This document shows positions 43,349 through 51,943 of a stretch of DNA of 64,000 nt, piece after piece. Position 1 is the stretch's first letter; each line of letters opens with the position of its first letter. A model generated the notes under the pieces. That model did not search any database, was not told the origin of the DNA, and saw only the letters and a list, made by a program, of their open reading frames with translations. The position numbers were made by a program, and so were the translations under genes. This stretch comes from Roseibium sp. Sym1. GTDB taxonomy: Bacteria; Pseudomonadota; Alphaproteobacteria; Rhizobiales; Stappiaceae. The stretch is taken from assembly GCF_027359675.1 (NCBI RefSeq), contig NZ_CP114786.1:1864501-1928500 (forward strand), written 5' to 3'.

Positions 43349-44374
43349 ATGAAACTTTCTATGTTCAAGAGGATAGGTGCGGTCGCAGCCGTAATGCTGG
43401 GTGTCCTAGGTCAGGTCGCGCCGGCCTCGGCGGAGCGCCCGGATGACGGCCTGATCCTGAAGTACCAGAAGGCGTTTGAGGGCAAGACCGTCGCTTTCGT
43501 TCCGGTCACGATGGGATGGGACCTGACACAAGGCTGGATGGCCGCAGTGCAGCGGGATGCCGATAGGCTTGGCTACGAGCTGACGATCAGGGATGCCAAC
43601 TATAGCGTCGATGCAGGCGCACAGGCTATCTCGCAACTTATCAACGAGAAGCCGGACATAATAATAATTCAGAACGCAGACATGCAGGCCTACGTCAAGC
43701 TTATCCGACGCGCAATGGACGCCGGCATCAACGTCATCCAGATGAACATGAAGACACCGGTCAACTCGGATGCTTTCGTCGGAGGAGACTGGTATGGCGT
43801 GGGCGTGGAAACCGCGAAAGAAGCGGCCCGTCTTTGTGGTTCTGGAACATCCGGAAAAATTGCCCTGATTCAGGGCCCGGTGACCGCACCGCCCAACCAG
43901 CTCGGCGTTGCCGGGGTCGAAGATACCTTGGTGGATTACCCGGATGCGACACTTGTGGCCACTCAGGCCGCGGATTGGGATGCCTCGAAAGCGCATTCCA
44001 TCGCCTCCACGATCATCAAGCAGCACGACGATTTGTGCGGCTTTATCGGGCTGTGGGACAACATGGACGTGGGAATTGCCGCGGCCATCCGGGAATCCGG
44101 CAAGCAGGACCAAATCAAACTTGTCTCGACTGGCGGCGGAAACAAGGATCTCGGCTGCACCAATGTCGAAAGCGGGGCGTTCTCGTCGTATGTGAAGGTC
44201 GATACGCGCGATCAGGCCAAGGTGCTTGCCTCCGCGATCCAGATGTTGTTGCAGACGCAGCCGGAACCCGGCACGCAGCCCTTTGCCGTCTATACAGAGA
44301 ACCAGATCCTGACACCGGATACGGTAGCTCCGACGTCCTGCTGGACCGTTGACCAGATCAAACTCGGCAACTGA
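43349..44374 (+). CDS. ABC transporter substrate-binding protein (periplasmic)
   Basis: A 341-residue type I periplasmic binding protein. The signal peptide ends at about residue 28 (VAPASA before ERPDDG). The mature part has KTVAFVPVTMGWDLTQGW, then QLINEKPDIIIIQNADMQA and GFIGLWDNMDVGIAAAIRESG, the pattern of Peripla_BP_4 proteins. The ligand is likely a sugar, polyol or related small molecule; the sequence does not fix it. GGGAGGA precedes ATG 43349. Confidence 0.9.
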   Translation: MKLSMFKRIGAVAAVMLGVLGQVAPASAERPDDGLILKYQKAFEGKTVAFVPVTMGWDLTQGWMAAVQRDADRLGYELTIRDANYSVDAGAQAISQLINEKPDIIIIQNADMQAYVKLIRRAMDAGINVIQMNMKTPVNSDAFVGGDWYGVGVETAKEAARLCGSGTSGKIALIQGPVTAPPNQLGVAGVEDTLVDYPDATLVATQAADWDASKAHSIASTIIKQHDDLCGFIGLWDNMDVGIAAAIRESGKQDQIKLVSTGGGNKDLGCTNVESGAFSSYVKVDTRDQAKVLASAIQMLLQTQPEPGTQPFAVYTENQILTPDTVAPTSCWTVDQIKLGN

Positions 44375-44442
44375 TCTCCAGGCACGGGCGATCGACCTAT
44401 CTGGCGACGATCGTCCGAAGCCAAAACCCCCGGAGTATACGT

Positions 44443-46572
44443 ATGAGTGCGCGCGAAGCCTATTTGCGCTGGCGATATCGCTTGTTTCCCGACCACGTCA
44501 TGGGCGAGATCCTGTCGAAGAACTGGATCGACAATGCGATCCCGTTCATGTTCCTTGCCATCGCCGTCGCCGTCTTTTCCTTCATCATCCCGAACTTCCT
44601 GGCGATAGGAAGCCTCGGCACGATGGGCGAACTCCTGGCGGAATATCTGTTCGTCGCCATCGGTATGACGCTGGTTCTGAAAGCCGGCGGCATCGATCTC
44701 AGCGTCGGATCGGTCTTCGCCCTGTGCAATTTCTGCGCGCTTTATCTGGTCAATGCCCTGGGAATGCCGCTGATCGTCGTCATCCCGGCCGTTCTGGCAC
44801 TTGGCGGTCTCGTCGGGGCGTTGAACGGAGTCCTCGTCGGATTCCTCGGGCTTCGCGCGTTTCTGACCACCTTGGTCACGCTCATCCTCGTACGCGCCAT
44901 AGTGGAGCTGCTGTCCCTGAACTACGGTGTCGATGCCTCTTACTCGGAAACGCCGGTGCCAATGTGGGACTATCTGGGCTCAGCCCGGATCCTGGGAATG
45001 CCGCTCTCGCTGTTCGTTGCCGTCATTGTGGCGATCCTGACCCATATATTGATGACTCGCATGCGGTTCGGCTGGCATCTGAGCGCTGTCGGCGGGTCGC
45101 GCCGTTCCGCCTACAATATCGGCCTGCCGGTCAAGTGGATCGTGGCCCAGACCTACATCCTGTCGGGGGTCTTCACAGCGGCAGCCGCCTTGTTCTATGC
45201 CTCGCGACTCGGCAGCATAGGCGGCTCCGTCGGCGTCGGGCTGGAGATTGTTATCCTGACTGCCGCGGTCCTCGGAGGTAACAGTCTGGGCGGCGGGCGC
45301 GGGTCGGTCGCGAAGGCGATTATCGGAACCGTCATAGTGGTCATGGTCACCAATGCCTTGGTGCGCATGGGCTTGCGCACCGGCGCCGGCGACCTCGTGT
45401 TGGGTCTCATTCTGCTCGTGGCCGTGGCCATAGACGTGAAGTGGATGAAGAACCGCCTCAAGATCCTCAATCGCGCTTATGTCTCACCCACCTATTTTGC
45501 CCTGCCGCCGTGCCCGCCCACCGCCGAAGGGTCCGGTTCGCCCTATGAGGTCAACAACAAGCTCGCCTCTGCGCAACCGATCGGCAAGGGGGAGCTCGAC
45601 GGGCCCGAGGACATCATCCTCGACGAGGACGACAATCTTTACTGCGGCAGCCGGCATGGCGACATCATCCGGTTCTTTGCGCCCGACTACCAACGACATG
45701 AGGTCTACGTACATATCGGCGGCCATCCGTTGGGAATGGCGTTCAACCGGGACCGGGAACTTGTCGTCTGTGTCGGCGGGATGGGGCTCTACAAGGTTAC
45801 GAAGGATCGCAAGCCCGTAAAGCTCTCGGACGAGACGAACCGGTCCATGTTTTCGATCATCGACGACTCGCGCATGCGGCTCGCCGACGATCTCGACATC
45901 GCGCCGGACGGCCGGATCTTCTTTTCGGAAGCCACGATCCGCTACGAGATTCACGACTGGGTGCTCGACGCACTGGAATCGCGGGGCAATGGCCGCATCA
46001 TTTGCTACGACCCGCGTGACGGGTCATCGCGCACTATTTTGCCCAAGCTGCAGTTTCCAAACGGAATCACGATGGCGGGTGACGGCGAATCCTTCCTCTT
46101 CGCGGAGACCTGGGGCTGTCGGATCAGCCGATACTGGTTCGACGGCCCCCGCAAGGGACAAAGAGAAGTCGTGATACCGGATCTTCCAGGTTACCCCGAC
46201 AATATCAACAAGGCCTCCGACGGCACCTTCTGGTGCGCCATCATCGGCATGAGATCGCCCACCTTCGACCTCGCCCAGCGAATGCCGCAGCTCCGCCGGC
46301 GCATGGTCTACCGCGTGGCAAGCGACGAATGGATGTATCCGAACATGAATTCAGGATGCGTCTTCAAATTCGATCTGACCGGTCAGGTGCTCGACGTGCT
46401 CTGGGATCGCGACGGCATCAAGCATCCTTCGATCACGTCGATCCGGGAGCACAAGGGACGTCTGTTCCTGGGAGGGCTCTTCAACGACCGGATCGGTGTC
46501 TACGACATTCCCGGAGCCGACATGGAATGGACAGGCATCAGCCATTACTGGGGAGGCAAGTCCGGTGAGTAA
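44443..46572 (+). CDS. ABC permease fused to strictosidine-synthase-like beta-propeller
   Basis: A single 709-residue frame with two domains. Residues 1 to about 345 are an RbsC-type permease with around ten helices, the loop VLKAGGIDLSVGSVFALC and the ATPase-contact loop GGSRRSAYNIGLPV. After a short Pro-rich linker, residues about 365-709 form a six-bladed propeller of the strictosidine synthase/SMP-30 type: ADDLDIAPDGRIFFSEAT, FPNGITMAGDG, RISRYWFDGPRKGQ and LPGYPDNINKASDGTFWCAI. Such propellers are lactonases or related calcium-dependent hydrolases. In RbsC-like permeases the C-terminus is cytoplasmic, so the propeller would face the cytoplasm (inference). No stop or frameshift separates the domains, so I read it as a real fusion. 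Confidence 0.88.
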   Translation: MSAREAYLRWRYRLFPDHVMGEILSKNWIDNAIPFMFLAIAVAVFSFIIPNFLAIGSLGTMGELLAEYLFVAIGMTLVLKAGGIDLSVGSVFALCNFCALYLVNALGMPLIVVIPAVLALGGLVGALNGVLVGFLGLRAFLTTLVTLILVRAIVELLSLNYGVDASYSETPVPMWDYLGSARILGMPLSLFVAVIVAILTHILMTRMRFGWHLSAVGGSRRSAYNIGLPVKWIVAQTYILSGVFTAAAALFYASRLGSIGGSVGVGLEIVILTAAVLGGNSLGGGRGSVAKAIIGTVIVVMVTNALVRMGLRTGAGDLVLGLILLVAVAIDVKWMKNRLKILNRAYVSPTYFALPPCPPTAEGSGSPYEVNNKLASAQPIGKGELDGPEDIILDEDDNLYCGSRHGDIIRFFAPDYQRHEVYVHIGGHPLGMAFNRDRELVVCVGGMGLYKVTKDRKPVKLSDETNRSMFSIIDDSRMRLADDLDIAPDGRIFFSEATIRYEIHDWVLDALESRGNGRIICYDPRDGSSRTILPKLQFPNGITMAGDGESFLFAETWGCRISRYWFDGPRKGQREVVIPDLPGYPDNINKASDGTFWCAIIGMRSPTFDLAQRMPQLRRRMVYRVASDEWMYPNMNSGCVFKFDLTGQVLDVLWDRDGIKHPSITSIREHKGRLFLGGLFNDRIGVYDIPGADMEWTGISHYWGGKSGE

Positions 46573-47644
46573 CCTCTTTGCCCGTATGTTCGACCGCTTC
46601 CGCGGCAGCGGCAGCGCCGCCATCACCCTGCCACCGATGGACGGGGCATTGCGTCCCAACACCCGCATCGATGAAGCCGAGGAAATGGCCGCCGTGACGG
46701 CTCCGGACAATATCGCGTTAGGAACGGATGGCATCCTGCTGTCGTCCGGCGCCCGGTTGCTGGGCCTGAGCCCATCGAAAACCATCGATACTCTCTGGAC
46801 GGCGTCAAGCGACATCGTGTGTCTGGCGGCTCATCCGTCGGGCATGCTGGCCCTGGGGCTTGACGAGGGGCGTCTCGTCATCCGGGGCGGAGCGCATGAC
46901 GGACGCGAGTTCACCAAACTGGGAGATCTGCCCATCGTGTCCCCTTCCGCCCTTGCCTTTGCCGATGACAATACCCTGTTCGTCTGTCTGGGCAGCCAGG
47001 ATCACGGAATGAGCGACTGGAAGGTCGATCTGATGACACACAGCGCCAGCGGGTCTGTCTGGAAAATCGACCTTGGCAGTGGCGCAGCGGCCTGTATGGC
47101 GCAAGAACTCGCTTTCCCATATGGCGTCCACGTGACCGAAAACGGCAATATCGTCGTTTCGGAAAGCTGGCGTCATCGCCTGCTGCGGATCTCGCCGGAT
47201 GGGAAAATCGGGGTCGTTGTCGATGAACTGCCGGGGTATCCGGCACGCATGGCACACGAGCGCGAGGGCGGAGACTTTTGGCTTTCAATCTTTGCTCCGC
47301 GCACGCAACTTATCGAATTCGTCCTGCGCGAAGACGAATACCGTCGTCGCATGGTGGATACGATCGACCCTGAATACTGGATCGCGCCCTCCCTGCATCA
47401 CCCGCAGTCCTATCTCGAGCCCATGCAGGGCGGCAGCCTCAAGCAGCTCGGGGAACTCAAGCCCTGGGCGCCATCGCGATCGCTGGGGATTGCGGTGCGT
47501 CTGGATGGCAACGGGCATCCCGTCGAGAGCCTGCACTCCCGAGCGGACGGAGTGCGTCACGGCGTCACCAGTTGCCTCCCCACCGGCGATGGCCTGCTGA
47601 TGACGTGCAGGGGTGGCGATATCGTCGTGCGAGCGAAGATATAG
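46565..47644 (+). CDS. Second strictosidine-synthase/SMP-30-like propeller protein
   Basis: A 359-residue protein starting at GTG 46565, with GGGGAGG ten nt before it; it overlaps the fusion gene by 8 nt. Propeller motifs are ELAFPYGVHVTENGNIVVSE, RLLRISPDGKIGVVVDELPGYPARMA and GGDFWLSIFAP. There is no signal peptide, so it is probably cytoplasmic. It is a diverged paralogue of the propeller fused to the upstream permease and may act with it or form a hetero-pair. Catalysis is inferred; metal-binding residues were not verified. Confidence 0.82.
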   Translation: MSNLFARMFDRFRGSGSAAITLPPMDGALRPNTRIDEAEEMAAVTAPDNIALGTDGILLSSGARLLGLSPSKTIDTLWTASSDIVCLAAHPSGMLALGLDEGRLVIRGGAHDGREFTKLGDLPIVSPSALAFADDNTLFVCLGSQDHGMSDWKVDLMTHSASGSVWKIDLGSGAAACMAQELAFPYGVHVTENGNIVVSESWRHRLLRISPDGKIGVVVDELPGYPARMAHEREGGDFWLSIFAPRTQLIEFVLREDEYRRRMVDTIDPEYWIAPSLHHPQSYLEPMQGGSLKQLGELKPWAPSRSLGIAVRLDGNGHPVESLHSRADGVRHGVTSCLPTGDGLLMTCRGGDIVVRAKI

Positions 47645-47654
47645 GGAGAGGATC

Positions 47655-49157
47655 ATGGAGACATCCAAACTGATCGAAATGCGGTCCGTGACCAAGGAGT
47701 ATCGCGGGGTTGCAGCGGTCCGAAACGTCGATTTCACGCTCATGCCCGGTGAGGTTCACGCCCTCTTGGGCGAGAACGGGGCGGGCAAGTCCACATTGAC
47801 GAAGATGATGGCGGGGGTCACCCAACTGACCGAGGGCATGATGCTGCTCGACGGCCGGCCGGTTACCTTTATGACGCCCGGCGAAGCCTTGTCGCATGGT
47901 GTGGCCATGGTGTTTCAGGAAACCAGCCTCGTTCCCAGCATGACGGTCGCCCAGAACCTCTTCCTGGGCGAGGAGAAACTCTTCAACCGTCTTCGCGGCA
48001 TCTACATCAGCGCCCAGCAGTTCATGCAATCGCTGAACTTCCAGGTGAACCCCTGGGCCGATGTCGGGACGCTCGGCGCCGCCCAGAAGCAGATGGTGGA
48101 GATCGCAAGGGCGGTGCGGCAGAACGCCCGGGTGATCATTTTCGACGAGCCCACGGCCACGCTCACGCCCGAGGAAAAGCGGCATTTCTTTGCGCTGGTC
48201 AAGGACCTCAGGCAGCGGGGTGTCGCGGTGATCTTTATCAGTCACGCCCTCGAGGAGGCGCTGAGCATCGCCGATCGGATCACCGTTCTCAGGGATGGTG
48301 AACTGGTGGTGAGCGATACCGTCGACAAGTTCGACCGGGAAAAGATCGTTCAGGCCATGGTGGGCCGCACCTTGTCGGACGATCTTTATCACAGCCACGG
48401 GGAAGACAAGATCCGCCGGCCGGGCCGGAAAATCCTGTCGGTGCAGAACCTCTCCATGTCGCGGGTCGTCAAGAACACGTCGTTTTCGATCTATGGCGGC
48501 CAGGTGACCGGCATATTCGGCCTGATCGGCTCCGGGCGCACCGAAGCCGCCAAGGTGATCTCCGGCATCTACAAGCGCGACTTCTTTCATGGCGGCGAGG
48601 TCAGGCTCGAGAACAAGCCCATTCGCTACCGGACCCCGCGCCCGGCCGTACAGGATGGAATCGTCTATGTGACCGAAGATCGAAAGGTCGAGGGGTTCTA
48701 TGAAAGCATGTCGATCGCCGACAACATTCATCGTGCTGCACAGGCTGCCAATGTCAGTTCGAGCCTCTTCCTCAACTATTCCGAGATCAAGGAGATGGCC
48801 GCCGAATGGACGCGGAAACTCAACATCAGGGCCATCAATTCCAATGCGCGCGTCATCGAGCTGTCTGGGGGTAATCAGCAGAAGGTCGTGATCGCGCGGT
48901 CGCTGGTTCAGAAGCCGAAGGTGATCTTCTTCGATGAGCCGACGCGCGGCGTCGACGTGGGGGCGATCTCGGAAATCCACCATCTGATCAATACGCTGGC
49001 AGAAGAAGGAATCGCCGTCGTGGTAATCTCGTCTTACCTACCTGAAATCATGAATATATCCGACCGCATCCTCGTTTGCCGGGCCGGGCGTATCGTCGAA
49101 GAATTCACACCCGAAGATGCCACAGAGGAACGCATCATGTATGCGGCGGTGCACTGA
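47655..49157 (+). CDS. Sugar-type ABC transporter ATP-binding protein (two NBDs)
   Basis: A 500-residue duplicated ATPase starting at ATG 47655 after GGAGAGG. Domain 1 has Walker A GENGAGKST (39-47), a non-standard signature LGAAQKQMVEIARAV and Walker B VIIFDEPTATLT. Domain 2 has the degenerate Walker A GLIGSGRTEAAKV, a standard signature LSGGNQQKVVIAR and Walker B VIFFDEPTRGVD. This asymmetry is normal for RbsA/MglA-type ATPases. It energises the permease pair encoded upstream. Confidence 0.93.
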   Translation: METSKLIEMRSVTKEYRGVAAVRNVDFTLMPGEVHALLGENGAGKSTLTKMMAGVTQLTEGMMLLDGRPVTFMTPGEALSHGVAMVFQETSLVPSMTVAQNLFLGEEKLFNRLRGIYISAQQFMQSLNFQVNPWADVGTLGAAQKQMVEIARAVRQNARVIIFDEPTATLTPEEKRHFFALVKDLRQRGVAVIFISHALEEALSIADRITVLRDGELVVSDTVDKFDREKIVQAMVGRTLSDDLYHSHGEDKIRRPGRKILSVQNLSMSRVVKNTSFSIYGGQVTGIFGLIGSGRTEAAKVISGIYKRDFFHGGEVRLENKPIRYRTPRPAVQDGIVYVTEDRKVEGFYESMSIADNIHRAAQAANVSSSLFLNYSEIKEMAAEWTRKLNIRAINSNARVIELSGGNQQKVVIARSLVQKPKVIFFDEPTRGVDVGAISEIHHLINTLAEEGIAVVVISSYLPEIMNISDRILVCRAGRIVEEFTPEDATEERIMYAAVH

Positions 49158-50137
49158 TGGCCGGGAGGATTGCTTCTGCGCCGCCTTCGGGTGGTCGCGT
49201 CTGCGTTGTCGGTGCGGGTTTCATGGGGTGCGTGATCGCAACGCTTTATGCGCGCCACGGCTATGACGTGGTCATCTGCGACAGTCAGGCAGCCATGCTC
49301 GAAAGTTATGCCGAACGTGCGCGGCCCATCGCTGCAAGCTTTTCCGATGACAGCACCGAAGTCGAGGCGATGGTGAACCGCGTCGCCACCGTGTCGTCCC
49401 TGAAGGATGCGGTTGCCGGCGCCTTCATGGTGCATGAGGCGGTGCAGGAGGTGCTTGAGACGAAGCAGGCTGTCTTCGAGGAACTGGATCGGCTGTGTCC
49501 GCCGGATGTTGTCCTGGCCTCGAACACCTCCTCGTTTCTCATTTCCGACATCGCCGAAGGTGTCTCCAGTCGTGAGCGTGTTCTCGGAATTCACTATATC
49601 ACGCCGGGCCACATCATCCCGGTGATTGAGATCATCCACAGCAGCTTCACTCCGCCCGAGCTGATCGACTGGGCGCGCGCGTTTATCCATTCCATCGATC
49701 ATGTGGGGGTGGCCTGTCCCGAACGGCCCGGCTTTCTGATTAACAAGATCCAGTTCGCGATGCTGACCGAAGTCTACCGGCTAGTCGACGAGGGTCTTGC
49801 CAGCCGCGATGATATCGACGCTGCCGTGCGCCTGAGCCTCGGGCCCCGGCTTGCCCTTTGGGGACCGCTATTGACGGAGGATCTGATCGTTTCGAAGAAA
49901 ACCGCCCTGGCGGTGACGGATTCTCTTTACGAGCAGACGGGTGACGAAAACTACAAGGGGCGAAAGGCGCTTCGGGACTTGGTGGAGCGGGGCGATCTCG
50001 GCCTCATGACGGGGCAGGGTTGGTATGCATTCGAGGGTGATCGGAGCGAGACCATCATGGAACGCGACCGGCAGCTTACGGCACTTTTCGACTGGCTGCG
50101 CGAAGCCAACGCCGTCGACCGCCTCAAGGTAGAGTAG
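49157..50137 (+). CDS. 3-hydroxyacyl-CoA dehydrogenase-family enzyme (L-gulonate/carnitine dehydrogenase-like)
   Basis: A 326-residue NAD-dependent dehydrogenase; its ATG lies in the stop of the ATPase gene (TGATG). The Rossmann motif is GAGFMG (residues 19-24). ASNTSSFLISDIA and ERPGFLINKIQFAMLTE are family signatures. The active-site region reads GIHYITPGHIIPVIEII instead of the HFFNP motif common in hydroxybutyryl-CoA enzymes. That change, the single-domain length and the transporter context fit the lambda-crystallin/L-gulonate or carnitine dehydrogenase branch. With lactonase-like propellers upstream, oxidation of a sugar acid is a reasonable guess. Confidence 0.82.
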   Translation: MAGRIASAPPSGGRVCVVGAGFMGCVIATLYARHGYDVVICDSQAAMLESYAERARPIAASFSDDSTEVEAMVNRVATVSSLKDAVAGAFMVHEAVQEVLETKQAVFEELDRLCPPDVVLASNTSSFLISDIAEGVSSRERVLGIHYITPGHIIPVIEIIHSSFTPPELIDWARAFIHSIDHVGVACPERPGFLINKIQFAMLTEVYRLVDEGLASRDDIDAAVRLSLGPRLALWGPLLTEDLIVSKKTALAVTDSLYEQTGDENYKGRKALRDLVERGDLGLMTGQGWYAFEGDRSETIMERDRQLTALFDWLREANAVDRLKVE

Positions 50138-50329
50138 CGCATGTTTCCTGCTCCTCCCATGAGCTGGAGACGCAGATCATGGTGCAGATAACTCTGCACC
50201 ATTTGACCGGATCTCCTTTTGTCCGCCGACGAGGCGGATTGCGCTTGTCGGGGTGGTGTATCGGGCAAGCGGCGCAACGTTGCCGAAGGGCTGCCTGCCA
50301 ACATCAAATGATTAATTCCTGACCGAGAC

Positions 50330-51820
50330 CTAGCGCATGACGAATGGATTGCTAATCTCAGTACTATAGGAAAGCCAAACCGATTTGGTTTCAAGATAGG
50401 GATCGATGGCCTCAATCCCGTTCTCGCGGCCAAGACCCGACGTTTTTAAGCCGCCAAACGGCATGAGGAAACTGGCGGCACGATATGTATTTACCCAAAC
50501 AGTTCCCGCCTGCAGACGTTTGGGCGCAACGGTCGCGCGTTTAATACTGCTTGTCCAAACGCCGGCTGCCAGACCATAGGCGGTGTCATTTGCCAATTGA
50601 TAAGCTTCGTCGTCATTCTTGAATGGGATGACCGACACCACAGGACCAAATACTTCCTCCTGTGCAATACGCATCTTGTTGTCCACATCGGCGAAAACCG
50701 TCGGCTCGACGAACCAACCGTTCCCGCATTCCGGACGCTCGGCTGGAGCACCGCCCAAGGCGCATCTCGCACCTTCGGATTTGGCAATATCGATATAAGA
50801 GAGAATCCGTTCGTATTGTGGCCTTGTCGTCACCGGACCGACTTGGGTTGTCAGGTCCATTGGATCACCCATCCTCGTTTTTTTTGCGAGCCCTACAAAT
50901 CTTTCCAGATAATCGTCATAGATGCTTTCATGTACGAGCAGGCGAGAACCCGCGATGCAGGTTTGTCCCGTGGCCGCGAAAATTCCCGCGATTCCACCCG
51001 CGACAGCCGCCTCCAGATCCGTATCGGGAAAGACAATCTGCGCTGATTTTCCGCCCAGTTCCAACGTTAATCTTTTGAAGGTCGGAGCGGCATTCTGCAT
51101 TATCTTCTGGCCTGCCAGTTCGCCACCCGTGAACGCGACCTTTGAAATTTTCGGATGCGAGGTCAACGGATCTCCGACATCCTGCCCAAACCCCGTAATG
51201 ATATTGATCACCCCCTCCGGGAATCCCGCCTCTTTAACCAGGGCGGCGAATTCAAGCGCTGAAGCCGACGTGTGCTCTGATGGTTTGATCACTAGCGTGC
51301 AGCCTGCGGCCAAAGCCGGAGCCAGCTTCCACATCATCAGCATGAGCGGCGAATTCCACGGTACGATTGCCGCAACGACGCCCACCGGCTCGCGAAGCGT
51401 GTATGCAAACATATCCGGCTTATCGATCGGAACCACCGCCCCGTTGATCTTGTCGGCCAGCCCGCCATAAAAATACAGCCACTGGGGAATATAGCGGATC
51501 TGACCACCTACCTCTGCCAAAAGCTTTCCGTTGTCGCGAACTTCCACCGCTGAAAGATGATCGGCGTCGCGTTCAACAAGACCGGCGAGTTTTCTCATCA
51601 ATGCTCCGCGCTCGGTCGGAGACATCTTACCCCAGACCCCGGCGTAAAGTGCACAATGCGCAGCTTCGATGGCATCGTTGACATCGCGTTCGTCACAACG
51701 CGGAATTTCCGCCCACGGTTCTCCGGAATACGGATTATAGCTCAGAAAGGTTTCCTTTGACGCGCTGTCACGCCAGCTGTTACCAATAAACATTCGATAT
51801 TTCTTGAGTTCATCTTTCAT
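50330..51820 (-). CDS. NAD(P)-dependent aldehyde dehydrogenase
   Basis: A 496-residue ALDH, full length. Catalytic Cys288 is in ATGQTCIAGSR, general base Glu254 in LELGGKSAQIVF and oxyanion Asn156 in PWNSPLM. It oxidises an aldehyde to an acid; the substrate is not predictable. It is the last gene of a minus-strand operon adh-dctPQM-aldh, so it probably oxidises the aldehyde that the upstream alcohol dehydrogenase produces from the compound imported by the TRAP system. It is convergent with the ABC operon across 190 bp. Confidence 0.93.
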   Translation of the reverse strand: MKDELKKYRMFIGNSWRDSASKETFLSYNPYSGEPWAEIPRCDERDVNDAIEAAHCALYAGVWGKMSPTERGALMRKLAGLVERDADHLSAVEVRDNGKLLAEVGGQIRYIPQWLYFYGGLADKINGAVVPIDKPDMFAYTLREPVGVVAAIVPWNSPLMLMMWKLAPALAAGCTLVIKPSEHTSASALEFAALVKEAGFPEGVINIITGFGQDVGDPLTSHPKISKVAFTGGELAGQKIMQNAAPTFKRLTLELGGKSAQIVFPDTDLEAAVAGGIAGIFAATGQTCIAGSRLLVHESIYDDYLERFVGLAKKTRMGDPMDLTTQVGPVTTRPQYERILSYIDIAKSEGARCALGGAPAERPECGNGWFVEPTVFADVDNKMRIAQEEVFGPVVSVIPFKNDDEAYQLANDTAYGLAAGVWTSSIKRATVAPKRLQAGTVWVNTYRAASFLMPFGGLKTSGLGRENGIEAIDPYLETKSVWLSYSTEISNPFVMR

Positions 51821-51943
51821 TTCTGTCTCCCGGCATACCCGTCATGTTTCGCAAGAAAGCTCAAACCGGGCGTGACGATTTCACCGTCATCTCAACCGGT
51901 TGTCATGCCGTGGTTTAAATCTCGGCATTCGTTCCGGATCGGA

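Noticed and set aside
47565..48983. Minus-strand open frame of 472 codons opposite the ABC ATPase
   Set aside because: The plus strand encodes a complete ATPase with both nucleotide-binding domains; the antisense product is not protein-like.
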